64,000 nt of DNA from Robinsoniella peoriensis (GCF_042680125.1 NZ_JBHTNY010000022.1); one strand, 5' to 3'. Numbered from the stretch's first letter, positions 1 to 8,781 are shown. Translations and numbers: made by a program. The notes: generated from the letters alone by a model not told the origin.

Positions 1-114
1 CTGACGGAGCCCATGCCAGTTTCCCACACCCATCTTTCCGTACACTACCTATCATCTACAAAGCGTCCTTAATCAGCAAAACCCAATTTTAAGAAGAATT
101 TGTTCCCAGTAGTA
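1..114. other. Left edge, no gene seen
   Basis: These bases lie downstream of the stop codon of the first chromate-transporter gene, which reads leftward. I see no open frame with a ribosome binding site and no clear terminator hairpin. Confidence 0.5.
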
Positions 115-675
115 CTAGTAGATAAAATAGCCAGCGATACCAGAAAGCACCATAACCAGAATGGGATTCCATTTCCATTTGCGAAGCAGGAGCAGGCAGG
201 CACCAAAGAGGCAACAGGCGAATATGTCCGGATGCAGAGCGGAAATATCTAATTCAGATGTACCGCAAAAAGCAAGCAGAAGGATTACACCTGCAGAGGA
301 TGCAATCAGTCCTGCGGATACCGCTTTTAATCCGTTTAATACCTGGAACAGATAGCGATTACTGCGGTATTTATTGAAAAAGCGGTACAGGAATATGGAT
401 ATGATAAAGCCGGACAGAATACATCCAATAGTTGCGGTAACAGCCCCCGGGATGCCTGCAATTCTAAGTCCCGTAAAAGTGGAGGTATTGACTGCCAAAG
501 GTCCGGGTGTCATCTGGGAGATTGTAATGATATCGGTGAACTCCTGAAGTGTAAGCCAGTGTTCCAGTTCAACCACCTGTTCCTGGATCAGGGGAATTGT
601 GGCGTAGCCCCCTCCGATGCTGAACAGCCCGATCTGGGTAAATCTGTAAAAAAGCATGAGCAGCAGCTTTGTCAT
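115..675 (-). CDS. Chromate transporter, short subunit (ChrA half)
   Basis: 186 residues, the length of one half of a full ChrA. The start carries the family signature: an N-terminal hydrophobic segment, FSIGGGYATIPLI, then the polar TPGPLAVN motif near residue 56 and several further membrane segments. Short CHR proteins usually work as two different halves in the membrane, and the second half is directly upstream: the two genes overlap by four bases (ATGA), so they are almost certainly translated as a coupled pair. The family exports chromate or related oxyanions, but in anaerobic gut bacteria the real substrate is unknown. The divergent LysR gene at 1472 is the likely regulator. Confidence 0.9.
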   Translation of the reverse strand: MTKLLLMLFYRFTQIGLFSIGGGYATIPLIQEQVVELEHWLTLQEFTDIITISQMTPGPLAVNTSTFTGLRIAGIPGAVTATIGCILSGFIISIFLYRFFNKYRSNRYLFQVLNGLKAVSAGLIASSAGVILLLAFCGTSELDISALHPDIFACCLFGACLLLLRKWKWNPILVMVLSGIAGYFIY

Positions 676-1235
676 ACAGTCACCTCATTTCTGCGTATAA
701 AGCATTCCAGCAGGCAGAGCAGGGCACTGGCTGCAATGATCAGTGCAGCATTTATCTGCAGGAAGAAGCTGGCGATAAAAGCCAGAGGAATTAAAATTGA
801 AAAAAACAACCGGCCTTCTTTAAAAATATTGCGGCACATATCGTAGACCAGATCCACGATTAAAGCTGCGACACCGGCCTCCATTCCTTTTAAAACGGCA
901 GATACCACCGTATTATCGCGAAATGCCTGATAACCGGCACTGATCACGGATAATATGAGAAGTGCGGGCAGGACAGAAGCCAGCCCGCTGATAATGGCGC
1001 CTTTAAGCCCGGCGGTTTTATAGCCTGCGAGCACGGAGAGATTGACGGCAATTGCACCTGGTGAGGACTGTGCGATTGCAGCCATATCCAGAAGTTCGGA
1101 TTCGCAAAGCAGGTTCTTGTTCTGCACAAAATATTTCCGGATCATAGGAATGACTACATAGCCGCCCCCGAAAGTAAAAGCGCTGATAAAGAAATTAATT
1201 CCAAAGAGCCAGCAGAGCAGAGGTAATTTTTTCAT
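672..1235 (-). CDS. Chromate transporter, short subunit (partner half)
   Basis: 187 residues from the ATG at 1235. A longer frame begins at 1256, but the AAAGGAG ribosome binding site lies inside it and is spaced correctly only for 1235. It has the family N-terminus with FTFGGGYVVIPMI and the SPGAIAVN motif, which replaces TPGPLAVN of the partner, as is usual for the second half. The C-terminal part is strongly hydrophobic. It is the first gene of the two-gene operon with the 115-675 gene. Membrane protein; anion export is inferred from the family only. Confidence 0.9.
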   Translation of the reverse strand: MKKLPLLCWLFGINFFISAFTFGGGYVVIPMIRKYFVQNKNLLCESELLDMAAIAQSSPGAIAVNLSVLAGYKTAGLKGAIISGLASVLPALLILSVISAGYQAFRDNTVVSAVLKGMEAGVAALIVDLVYDMCRNIFKEGRLFFSILIPLAFIASFFLQINAALIIAASALLCLLECFIRRNEVTV

Positions 1236-1279
1236 AGGTGAAATCTCCTTTTTCATAAATGGTCAAGTCGAAAACTACA

Positions 1280-1364
1280 CCGCAGGCAACCGTGTTTGGA
1301 CTTTTGCATAAGCCGCAGTCGCCAAATGATCCCCAAACGCGCTCATACGGCTCGTTGCCTGCGG
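1280..1364. repeat. Long imperfect hairpin in the chr/LysR intergenic region
   Basis: CCGCAGGCAAC at 1280-1290 is matched by its exact inverse complement at 1354-1364. Inside, GTGTTTGG and CCCCAAACGC can add further pairing. The element has no T-run, so it is not a standard terminator. It may be a structured 5' leader of the transporter mRNA, a small structured RNA, or a dispersed palindromic repeat. Confidence 0.55.
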
Positions 1365-1404
1365 GAATAAATTATTTGGCAGTTTCATTATAACCCCTGA
1401 TGAT

Positions 1405-1422
1405 ATATAATTAAAATTATAT
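1405..1422. promoter_or_regulatory. Candidate LysR operator
   Basis: ATATAAT-TAAA-ATTATAT is a perfect 7+7 base inverted repeat lying 50 bases before the LysR start and between the divergent genes. It fits the T-N11-A shape expected for a LysR site. The surrounding DNA is very AT rich, so chance palindromes are possible. Confidence 0.45.
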
Positions 1423-1471
1423 TATTTTATATAGAACATAATAAAATAGTAATGAATAGGAGGAGATAGAA

Positions 1472-2344
1472 ATGACAATACGCCATCTTCGGATTTTTAA
1501 AATTGTCTGTGAGGAAGAAAATATTACAAAAGCAGCGAAAAAACTATATATGACCCAGCCTGCTGTGTCTCATGTCATAAACGATCTGGAAGAAAAAATA
1601 GGCAATACACTGTTTGACCGGGTGTCCAAGCGGATTTATCTGAATGAATTCGGAAAGTTATTTCTGGACAAAGCCATCCGTGTACTGGATTTGTACGATG
1701 ATCTGGAAGGCGGCCTGGATACCCTGAAAGAGCAGGCAGTTTTACAGATTGGTTCCAGTATAACGATTGCTAATTTCTGGCTGCCGTCCCTGCTGAAGAG
1801 ATTTGAAGAGCAATGGAAGAATACTCCCGTCCGGGTAGAAGTGGAAAGTGCCCGGGTTATTACCGAAAAGCTTTTGCAAAATGAGGTTGATCTTGCATTG
1901 ATAGAAGGAGTCTTTCCCAGGGATAATCTGGTCTGTATTCCTTTTTCTTCGTACCGCCTTGTGGTGTTGTGCGGCACTGGACATCCTCTGGCATCTGCAA
2001 GTGAGGTGCAGATTGAAGAACTTGCACAACAAAAATTATTGCTAAGAGAGCAGGGGAGCGCAATACGGGATACTTTCCAAAGTGCAATGACTTTACATAA
2101 TCTGTCTGTGTCTCCGGCATGGACCAGCGTAAATTCCCAGGCATTGATTCAGGCAGCCAGACATAACCTGGGTGTTACCATTATGCCTGATATTCTGGTG
2201 GAAAAAGAATGTGAGAGAAAAGAACTGGTGCCATTGACGGTAGCCGGACTTTATATGGAGAATCAAAATTATCTGGCATATCATAAGGATAAATTTTTGT
2301 CGGGGCCAATGCAGGGGTTTCTGAAAATCCTGGAGAGTGTCTGA
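1472..2344 (+). CDS. LysR-family transcriptional regulator
   Basis: 290 residues, the normal LysR length. It starts with the winged helix-turn-helix (MTIRHLRIFKIVCEEENITKAAKKL, split here as residues 1-12 and 13-25; recognition helix around TQPAVSHVINDLE, residues 28-40), followed by a linker helix and a two-lobed effector-binding domain from about residue 88. The start is fixed by AGGAGGAG eight bases upstream. It is divergent from the chromate-transporter pair, the usual arrangement for a LysR activator and its target; the hydroxyacid dehydrogenase and shikimate-dehydrogenase-like genes downstream are a second possible target. The effector is unknown. Confidence 0.93.
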   Translation: MTIRHLRIFKIVCEEENITKAAKKLYMTQPAVSHVINDLEEKIGNTLFDRVSKRIYLNEFGKLFLDKAIRVLDLYDDLEGGLDTLKEQAVLQIGSSITIANFWLPSLLKRFEEQWKNTPVRVEVESARVITEKLLQNEVDLALIEGVFPRDNLVCIPFSSYRLVVLCGTGHPLASASEVQIEELAQQKLLLREQGSAIRDTFQSAMTLHNLSVSPAWTSVNSQALIQAARHNLGVTIMPDILVEKECERKELVPLTVAGLYMENQNYLAYHKDKFLSGPMQGFLKILESV

Positions 2345-2450
2345 AAATTCATTCCAGCCGTCTGCACGTCCCACTTTGTGTTATATTTGTTCCAAATCCA
2401 GATATATAGTCCGTTGTGCGTCTTTCATTTATGTATCGGTGCAGGAGCTA

Positions 2451-2480
2451 TTGACATTCCGGCATTATTGCGGGTAAAAT
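2451..2480 (+). promoter_or_regulatory. Promoter of the 2525 operon
   Basis: TTGACA at 2451-2456 and TAAAAT at 2475-2480 with an 18-base spacer, 45 bases before the start codon at 2525. Confidence 0.6.
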
Positions 2481-2524
2481 AAAATTATTGCTGTACCCCT
2501 ATTACATAAAAAGGAGAAGATGAG

Positions 2525-3385
2525 ATGAAGAAAATCGGGTTTATCGGTGTTGGAATTATGGGAAAATCAATGGTGAATAATTTAATGAAGGCAGGATATG
2601 AAGTTTCTTTCTATGCCAGAAATAAGGCAAAAACGGAGGATGTAATTGCAAAAGGAGCCGTTTATCATCCAACTATTCCGGAGTGCGTAAATGGCTGTGA
2701 TGCGGTAATCACAATCGTTGGATTCCCAAAAGATGTGAGAGAAGTCTATTTTGGGAAGGATGGCATACTGGAAAATGTATCGGAAGGAACATATGTGATC
2801 GATATGACCACCTCAAGCCCTAAATTAGCGGAAGAAATCTATGAAGAGGCTAAAAAACGCGGAATTCACGCGCTGGATGCTCCGGTAACCGGAGGGGATG
2901 TAGGCGCCCAAAATGGGACGCTGTCCATACTGGCAGGGGGAGATCCACAGGCATACGAGAAATGCCTCCCTGTTTTTGAGGCGATGGGAAAGAACATCCA
3001 TCTGGAAGGGAAAGCAGGAAGCGGGCAGCATACCAAAATGGTAAACCAGATAATGATAGCCGGCACCATATCCGGTATCTGCGAAGCATTTGCTTATGCA
3101 AAAGAGAAGGGTTTGGATATACTTACGGTGCTGGATTCCGTTGCCACAGGGGCAGCCGGAAGTAAGCAGCTGGAACTGCAGGCGGCGAAAATGCTGGAAC
3201 AGGATTATGCACCGGGATTTTTTATTAAGCATTTTATTAAAGATATGAAACTGGCGAAGGAAGAGGCTGAGGCAGACGGACTCACCTTAAAAGTGTTGGA
3301 TCAGACACTTGCAGCATACGAAGAATTGGAAAAAAGAGGAGACGGAGAACTTGGAACCCAGGCACTCATTAAATATTTTGAATGA
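2525..3385 (+). CDS. NAD(P)-dependent beta-hydroxyacid dehydrogenase
   Basis: 286 residues, typical for the 3-hydroxyisobutyrate / tartronate-semialdehyde reductase family. Visible signatures are the Rossmann motif GFIGVGIMG (residues 5-13), the substrate loop DAPVTGGDVGAQNG (118-131), the conserved GQHTKMVNQ segment with the predicted catalytic Lys171, and KDMKLA in the C-terminal helical domain. It oxidises or reduces a beta-hydroxyacid, but the exact substrate cannot be read from the sequence. It is followed after 30 bases by the shikimate-dehydrogenase-like gene with its own AAGGGGA site, so the two probably form an operon for degradation of a hydroxylated or quinate-like acid. Confidence 0.88.
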   Translation: MKKIGFIGVGIMGKSMVNNLMKAGYEVSFYARNKAKTEDVIAKGAVYHPTIPECVNGCDAVITIVGFPKDVREVYFGKDGILENVSEGTYVIDMTTSSPKLAEEIYEEAKKRGIHALDAPVTGGDVGAQNGTLSILAGGDPQAYEKCLPVFEAMGKNIHLEGKAGSGQHTKMVNQIMIAGTISGICEAFAYAKEKGLDILTVLDSVATGAAGSKQLELQAAKMLEQDYAPGFFIKHFIKDMKLAKEEAEADGLTLKVLDQTLAAYEELEKRGDGELGTQALIKYFE

Positions 3386-3415
3386 CTAAATATAAAATGA
3401 AAGAAGGGGATTAAT

Positions 3416-4273
3416 ATGTCGAAAAATTACCGGTCTGAACTGGTTGGCGTTTTTGGCTGCCCGATAGATGAAAATCCAACAGGTGTCATGGAAGAAGCAG
3501 CATTTGAAAAAATGGGTCTGGATTACCGTTATCTCACAATCAAAGTAGAAAAAGAAGATCTGGGAGCGGCAATGAATGCCGTGCGTGCATTTGGAATGAA
3601 GGGGATTAATTTAACCATCCCTCATAAAGTCAAGGTACTTTCATACCTGGATGAGCTGTCAGAAGCCGCAGAAATTATCGGTGCCGTGAACACCGTAGTA
3701 AACCGGGAAGGGAAACTGTTTGGAGAAAATACAGACGGAAAAGGATTTTTAACAGCCCTTAAAAAAGAGGGCATAGAAGTCCGGGATAAGAAGATCGTGA
3801 TATTAGGAGCAGGAGGTGCAGCCCGGGCAATCGGTGTGGAGTGTGCGCTGGCTGGGGCTCTGGAAATTACGGTTGTAAACCGTAATGAAGACCGTGGTAT
3901 GGAACTGGCGGCACTGATTGAAACAAAAACGGAAGCAGCAGGGAAATTTGTGAAATGGGAGGGCAGCTATCAAGTGCCAGAAGATACAGACATTCTGATT
4001 AATGCCACCTGTGTAGGCCTGTATCCAAATGTATCGGACAAGCCGGAGATTAACTACGACACCATAATGTCCGGCATGGCAGTCAGCGATGTGGTTTTTA
4101 ATGATCCCAATACGCTATTCTTACAGGAAGCTGCAATAAGGGGCGCGAAGACCGTAAACGGACTTGGAATGCTGGCCCAGCAGGGAGCGCTTAATTTCAC
4201 CCTGTGGACGGGAGCTGACGCACCTGTGGGAGTGATGGAAGATACCTTGAAACGGGAGTTTGGATTAAAATAA
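3416..4273 (+). CDS. Shikimate-dehydrogenase-like protein with altered substrate site
   Basis: 285 residues. It has the AroE fold: N-terminal substrate domain, catalytic Lys71 in NLTIPHKVKV, Asp107 in GENTDGKGF, the glycine-rich loop ILGAGGAARA (129-138) and NRNEDR, the NADP-type motif after the second strand. The hallmark HSxSP substrate-binding motif near residue 18 is absent; the sequence there is CPIDENPTG. In true AroE the two serines bind the shikimate carboxylate, so this paralogue probably acts on another substrate. Linkage to a hydroxyacid dehydrogenase and not to aro biosynthesis genes supports a catabolic or accessory role. The name aroE is therefore not assigned. Confidence 0.85.
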   Translation: MSKNYRSELVGVFGCPIDENPTGVMEEAAFEKMGLDYRYLTIKVEKEDLGAAMNAVRAFGMKGINLTIPHKVKVLSYLDELSEAAEIIGAVNTVVNREGKLFGENTDGKGFLTALKKEGIEVRDKKIVILGAGGAARAIGVECALAGALEITVVNRNEDRGMELAALIETKTEAAGKFVKWEGSYQVPEDTDILINATCVGLYPNVSDKPEINYDTIMSGMAVSDVVFNDPNTLFLQEAAIRGAKTVNGLGMLAQQGALNFTLWTGADAPVGVMEDTLKREFGLK

Positions 4274-4346
4274 GCAGGTTATTTGTGGTTCCTTACAATA
4301 AATGGATTGTGGGAAATACGCGCTGGAATGTGTTTGAAAATTGCTT

Positions 4347-4377
4347 AATGCCATCTGCAAAATATACAGATGGCATT
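4347..4377. terminator. Bidirectional terminator
   Basis: Perfect 11-base arms AATGCCATCTG and CAGATGGCATT with a 9-base loop, followed by T-rich sequence on both strands. It separates the convergent genes ending at 4273 and 4384. Confidence 0.85.
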
Positions 4378-4383
4378 TTATTG

Positions 4384-5379
4384 TTATTTTGCCGCTTTTT
4401 GGGCAAAACTAGTATTAACCAGCTTATCATAAGGTGCGCGCTGGCTCAGTTCCCCGGCATTATCCAGGATATCCTGAAGGAGATTGAAACTATTTTCTTC
4501 AAATACCATGTTATCTTTCCAGGTTTCCTGTTCGTGGTAACGTTTTACAATGGTTGTAATTGTAGCAAGATCTGTTTCTTTAAACTGCGGTTCAATAATT
4601 TTTGCGATTTCTTCCGGCGTATGGGAATTCACATAGTCCATACCTTTTTGCAGCGCATCGGTGAAGCCCTGGATAATTTCAGGATTCTTTTTGATGAAAC
4701 TGCCTTTAGCGCTGTATGCGGTGTATGGCACATAACCGGAATCCGTACCGAGGGAGGCAACAACGTGGCCGCTGCCTTCTTTTTCAAGAGAAGTGGCACC
4801 AGGCTCAAATTCTACCGTAAAGTCACCCTGACCGCCGGAGAATGCAGCAGCGGTAGATCCAAAATCAATACTTTGGTCTATATTTAAATCGGTTGCCGGA
4901 TTCAATCCATTTTGTTTTAAGATGTACTCGAATACCATTTCAGGCATACCGCCTTTGCGGCCGCCAAGAACATTTTTTCCTTTCAGGTCACTCCAGGTAA
5001 AATCAGGCATATCCTGTCTTGCAACCAGGAAGTTACCTGCACGCTGAGTGAGCTGTGCAAAGTTTACCACATAATCTGAGGCTCCTTCGTTATAGGCGTA
5101 AATGGTAGATTCGCTTCCCATAAAACCGATGTCAGCATCACCCGATACTACAGCGGTCATAGTTTTGTCCGCACCAAATCCTGTGACAAGCTCCAGTTCA
5201 ATTCCTTCTTCCGCAAAATAACCTTCCTGAATTGCCACATACTGTGGTGCGTAGAAGATGGAATGTGCCACTTCATTTAAAGTAACTTTGGTCAGTGTGT
5301 CCGATTCTTTTTTACAGCCGATACAGGTCAATGCCAGAAGAACTGTAAAAGCAGCTAACAGTAAAAGCTTTTTTTTCAT
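4384..5379 (-). CDS. ABC transporter substrate-binding lipoprotein, NMT1/SsuA type
   Basis: 331 residues. The N-terminus is a lipoprotein signal: Lys-rich start, hydrophobic core, and lipobox LTCIGC with Cys22 as the lipid-bearing residue. The mature part resembles the NMT1/THI5 and SsuA/TauA family (motifs VTLNEVAHSIFYAPQYVA, EGIELELVTGFGADKTM, FTVEFEPGATSLEKEG). Such proteins bind small organic ligands, for example pyrimidine precursors, sulfonates or aromatic acids. No permease or ATPase gene lies beside it, so it is an orphan binding protein or works with a transporter encoded elsewhere. It converges on the shikimate-dehydrogenase-like gene across a shared terminator. Confidence 0.87.
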   Translation of the reverse strand: MKKKLLLLAAFTVLLALTCIGCKKESDTLTKVTLNEVAHSIFYAPQYVAIQEGYFAEEGIELELVTGFGADKTMTAVVSGDADIGFMGSESTIYAYNEGASDYVVNFAQLTQRAGNFLVARQDMPDFTWSDLKGKNVLGGRKGGMPEMVFEYILKQNGLNPATDLNIDQSIDFGSTAAAFSGGQGDFTVEFEPGATSLEKEGSGHVVASLGTDSGYVPYTAYSAKGSFIKKNPEIIQGFTDALQKGMDYVNSHTPEEIAKIIEPQFKETDLATITTIVKRYHEQETWKDNMVFEENSFNLLQDILDNAGELSQRAPYDKLVNTSFAQKAAK

Positions 5380-5506
5380 AACTTACCTCCAAAAGATCTA
5401 ATGCTATAAGATATGAAAAATTGCGTAAAAGTTGCAAAGAAAACCAACAAATCTAAAAGATAAATAAAAAAGATTAACAAATACTAAAGAAATTATGTAA
5501 AATTAG

Positions 5507-5536
5507 TTGATATTATGAACAAAATCATGTTATAAT
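5507..5536 (+). promoter_or_regulatory. Promoter of the OPT transporter operon
   Basis: TTGATA at 5507-5512 and TATAAT at 5531-5536 with an 18-base spacer, 35 bases before the start codon and followed by AAAGGGAG. Confidence 0.65.
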
Positions 5537-5570
5537 AACACGAACAAAAAAGATAAAGGGAGAAAGACAC

Positions 5571-7511
5571 ATGAACGAAAAACAAAGTTTCAAGCCGTAT
5601 ATTCCTGCTGACAAGTCAGTACCGGAATTTACGCCGACAGCCATCATCCTGGGTGTATTGCTGGCTGTTCTGTTCGGTGGCGCAAATGCGTATCTTGGAC
5701 TTCGTGTAGGTATGACCGTATCTGCATCAATTCCAGCTGCCGTTATCTCAATGGGCGTTATCCGCGTCATTTTGAGAAAAGACTCCGTATTGGAGAACAA
5801 CATGGTACAGACGATTGGTTCTGCCGGTGAGTCTGTAGCCGCAGGTGCTATTTTCACGCTGCCAGCGTTATTTTTGTGGGCAAAAGAGTGGGGAACAGCA
5901 GCACCGTCTTTACTTGAGATTGCAATTATTGCATTTATCGGTGGGACATTAGGAGTTCTCTTCATGGTACCTCTTCGTAAAGCCTTAATTGTACAGGAAC
6001 ACGGAACACTTCCATATCCGGAAGGTATGGCATGTGCTGAAGTACTTTTGGCTGGTGAGCAGGGTGGTGCAAAAGCGTCCACTGTATTTGCTGGTTTAGG
6101 TATTGCTGCAGCTTACAAATTTATCACAGACGGATTTAAATTATTCCCAAGTGAAGTACATTATGAAATTCCTGCTTATAAAGGAGCGGGTGTTGGTATG
6201 GACGTATTACCAGCACTGTTAGGTGTTGGTTATATCTGCGGACCAAAGATTTCATCATATCTGTTTGCAGGTGGTGTACTCGGATGGTTTGTGTTAATGC
6301 CATTAATCGTATTATTTGGTGCAAATGTTACATTGTTCCCGGCTACTATACCGATCGCTCAGATTTATGAAGAGGGAGGATCTTTTGGTATCTGGTCCAA
6401 TTACATTAAGTACATTGGTGCAGGAGCTGTAGCATGCGGTGGTATCTTAAGCTTAATTAAGTCACTGCCACTTATCATCAAAACTTTCAAGGACGCTATT
6501 AAAGGATATGGAAAAGGCGCAACTGCTAATTCCAACATTCGTACTGACCAGGATCTTTCCATGCCGGTTATTTTTATTTCTATACTTGCATTGGCTATTG
6601 CAATCTGGCTGATCCCGATTATTCCGGTAAACTTATTTAGTGCTGTTTTGATCGTAGTATTCGGATTCTTCTTTGCAACTGTATCTTCACGTATGGTTGG
6701 ATTGATTGGAAGCAGTAATAACCCGGTTTCCGGTATGGCTATTGCAACACTGCTGATTTCATCCATGGCATTGAAAGCAACCGGACAGGTTGGACAGAGT
6801 GGTATGACCGCAGCAATTGCAATCGGTTCTGTTATCTGTATTATCGCAGCAATTGCAGGTGATACTTCACAGGATTTAAAGACAGGTTATATTTTGGGTG
6901 CTACACCTAAGAAACAGCAGATTGGTGAGGTTATCGGTGTATTAGCTGCGGCGATTGCTATCGGTGGTATCTTATATCTGTTAAATGAAGCATGGGGATA
7001 TGGTTCTGCTGAACTTCCTGCACCACAGGCTACTCTGATGAAGATGGTAGTAGAAGGTGTTATGGGCGGTAACTTACCATGGAACCTGGTATTTGCCGGT
7101 GTGTTCATTGCACTTGTAGTAGAAGTATTAGGAATCCCGGTACTTCCATTTGCAGTTGGTTTATATCTTCCAATCCATTTAAGCACACCTATGATGGCTG
7201 GTGGACTCGTAAGATTATTTATTGAAAAGAAAAAGGGAATGGACGAGAAGAAAAAGAAAAATGCCATCGACGGCGGTGTTCTTTACTGTTCTGGTCTGAT
7301 TGCCGGAGAAGGTTTAGTTGGTATCCTGCTGGCTGTATTTGCAATTATCCAAATTAAAGGTGAATCTCTTGGAGACATTATCGCCAAAGTTGGCGGTGGA
7401 ATATTCCCGGAAAGCGTTGCTAAGATCGTAGGATTAATCTTCTTTGCACTTTTAATCTTCTCATTATTGAAGTTCTCTTTATTCTTAAAGGAAAAGAAAG
7501 CTAAGGCATAA
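5571..7511 (+). CDS. OPT-family oligopeptide transporter
   Basis: 646 residues, almost all hydrophobic, with about 14-16 membrane segments. The N-terminal pattern (EFTPTAIILGVLLAVLFGG, then ANAYLGLRVGMTVSASIPAA) and GSAGESVAAG are typical of the bacterial OPT family, whose members carry peptides or metal-siderophore-like compounds with protons. Ribosome site AAAGGGAG precedes the ATG. The stop codon is followed after two bases by the PqqD-like gene, so the two are translationally linked. Codon use is highly biased to a few codons, as in well-expressed genes. Confidence 0.92.
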   Translation: MNEKQSFKPYIPADKSVPEFTPTAIILGVLLAVLFGGANAYLGLRVGMTVSASIPAAVISMGVIRVILRKDSVLENNMVQTIGSAGESVAAGAIFTLPALFLWAKEWGTAAPSLLEIAIIAFIGGTLGVLFMVPLRKALIVQEHGTLPYPEGMACAEVLLAGEQGGAKASTVFAGLGIAAAYKFITDGFKLFPSEVHYEIPAYKGAGVGMDVLPALLGVGYICGPKISSYLFAGGVLGWFVLMPLIVLFGANVTLFPATIPIAQIYEEGGSFGIWSNYIKYIGAGAVACGGILSLIKSLPLIIKTFKDAIKGYGKGATANSNIRTDQDLSMPVIFISILALAIAIWLIPIIPVNLFSAVLIVVFGFFFATVSSRMVGLIGSSNNPVSGMAIATLLISSMALKATGQVGQSGMTAAIAIGSVICIIAAIAGDTSQDLKTGYILGATPKKQQIGEVIGVLAAAIAIGGILYLLNEAWGYGSAELPAPQATLMKMVVEGVMGGNLPWNLVFAGVFIALVVEVLGIPVLPFAVGLYLPIHLSTPMMAGGLVRLFIEKKKGMDEKKKKNAIDGGVLYCSGLIAGEGLVGILLAVFAIIQIKGESLGDIIAKVGGGIFPESVAKIVGLIFFALLIFSLLKFSLFLKEKKAKA

Positions 7512-7513
7512 GA

Positions 7514-7876
7514 ATGGGAAAGAAAAACAAGAAGAATTATCTTGACTTTGTTCCGATCTGTAATCCTAAGTTTGAATGGGATCTGGATAAAAAAGGGAAC
7601 GTAGTCGTTCACATGGAAAATAAAGGTTTCTACAATTGGATTGCCCAGAAAGTATTTAAAAGACCCAGATTCAGTCATATTACACTGGATAACTACGGAA
7701 GCTTTGCGTGGCAGCTGATGGATGGCAGAAAAACAGTATTTCAAATCGCAAATGAGATGAAAGTACAGTTTGGCGATAAAGCTGAACCGTTGTATGAACG
7801 CATGACGAGATTTTTTCAGACATTGTATCAGAACAATTTTATTGGATATGTGAGTGAAAAGAAAAAGAAAAAATAA
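7514..7876 (+). CDS. PqqD-family protein
   Basis: 120 residues. The central part (FSHITLDNYGSFAWQLMDG, then RKTVFQIANEM) matches the PqqD fold, a small winged-helix-like domain that binds leader peptides of ribosomally made, modified peptides in other systems. Both ends are Lys-rich. It starts two bases after the OPT transporter stop codon. No radical-SAM enzyme or precursor peptide is in the operon, so a role as partner of the transporter, perhaps presenting a peptide substrate, is only inferred. An intrinsic terminator follows. Confidence 0.8.
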   Translation: MGKKNKKNYLDFVPICNPKFEWDLDKKGNVVVHMENKGFYNWIAQKVFKRPRFSHITLDNYGSFAWQLMDGRKTVFQIANEMKVQFGDKAEPLYERMTRFFQTLYQNNFIGYVSEKKKKK

Positions 7877-7882
7877 TTACAG

Positions 7883-7914
7883 ACAGCCCGGTGATTCAGC
7901 CGGGCTGTTTTTCT
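7883..7914 (+). terminator. Intrinsic terminator after the OPT/PqqD operon
   Basis: ACAGCCCGG and CCGGGCTGT form a perfect 9-base stem with an 8-base loop, followed by TTTTTCTG. Confidence 0.9.
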
Positions 7915-7963
7915 GTGAAAGACACTTTATTGGAACAAAATTATCGAAAAAGGAAAACGGAAC

Positions 7964-7992
7964 TTGAAATTTCCCCATGAAACACGTATAAT
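7964..7992 (+). promoter_or_regulatory. Promoter of the PHP phosphatase gene
   Basis: TTGAAA at 7964-7969 and a consensus TATAAT at 7987-7992 with a 17-base spacer. Confidence 0.7.
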
Positions 7993-8024
7993 AACCATGT
8001 TAGAACAGAAAGAAGGTTAACGAG

Positions 8025-8747
8025 ATGAGATACGTATTAGATTCACATACACATACGCTGGCCAGCGGACATGCATATAGTACGATTCATGAAATGGCCT
8101 ATGAGGCTGCAGCAAAAGGTCTGGAACTGCTTGGGATTACTGAGCATGCACCTAAGATGCCGGGGACCTGCCATGAATACTACTTCATGAACCTGCGTAT
8201 ATTGGAGCGCAGCATGTGTGGAATAGAAGTTTTATTTGGGGCAGAAGTTAATGTACTGGATTATGACGGTAATCTGGACATGGATGACAGCCTTTTGAAA
8301 AAAATGGATGTGGCAATTGCAAGCCTGCACACACCCTGCATAAAATCCGGTACAAGAGAAGAGAATACAAGAGCATGTCTGAATGCCATGAAAAATCCAT
8401 ATATTAATATTATCGGACATCCGGATGACAGCCGTTTCCCGCTGGACTATGAAGCGCTTGTCCTGGGGGCAAAAGAACATCAGGTACTGTTAGAACTTAA
8501 TAACAATTCCCTGCATCCCCTGGGAGCCAGAGAGAACCCAATTCCAAATGATATTGTGATGTTGGAAATGTGTAAAAAATATCAGGTACCAATCATCTTA
8601 GGCAGTGATGCCCACTGCGCCGCAGATGTGGGAAATCATCAGTTTATAGACAAACTGTTTGAATGCTTTGAATTTCCGGAAGAATTAATCGTAAATCGTT
8701 CTGTGGATGAATACAAAAAGTATATCAACCGCTATAAAAATCGATAA
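8025..8747 (+). CDS. PHP-domain phosphatase, YcdX-like
   Basis: 240 residues, matching the YcdX branch of the PHP phosphoesterases. Metal ligands are visible in order: DSHTHT at residues 6-11, GITEHAP (36-42), the Glu in FGAEVN, SLHTP, HPDD and the C-terminal GSDAHCAADVG. These proteins hold a trinuclear zinc site and hydrolyse phosphate monoesters; the natural substrate of YcdX-type members is not settled. Good AGAAGG site seven bases upstream. It stands alone with its own promoter. Confidence 0.9.
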   Translation: MRYVLDSHTHTLASGHAYSTIHEMAYEAAAKGLELLGITEHAPKMPGTCHEYYFMNLRILERSMCGIEVLFGAEVNVLDYDGNLDMDDSLLKKMDVAIASLHTPCIKSGTREENTRACLNAMKNPYINIIGHPDDSRFPLDYEALVLGAKEHQVLLELNNNSLHPLGARENPIPNDIVMLEMCKKYQVPIILGSDAHCAADVGNHQFIDKLFECFEFPEELIVNRSVDEYKKYINRYKNR

Positions 8748-8752
8748 ACTTC

Positions 8753-8781
8753 TTTACACTAAAGTTTCGCTGTGCTAATAT
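8753..8781 (+). promoter_or_regulatory. Promoter of the YerC-like gene
   Basis: TTTACA at 8753-8758, TAATAT at 8776-8781, 17-base spacer, 38 bases before the start codon. Confidence 0.55.

Noticed and set aside
4285..4887. 200-codon plus-strand frame
   Set aside because: It lies entirely antisense to the well-supported binding-protein gene and crosses the shared terminator; no family signs.
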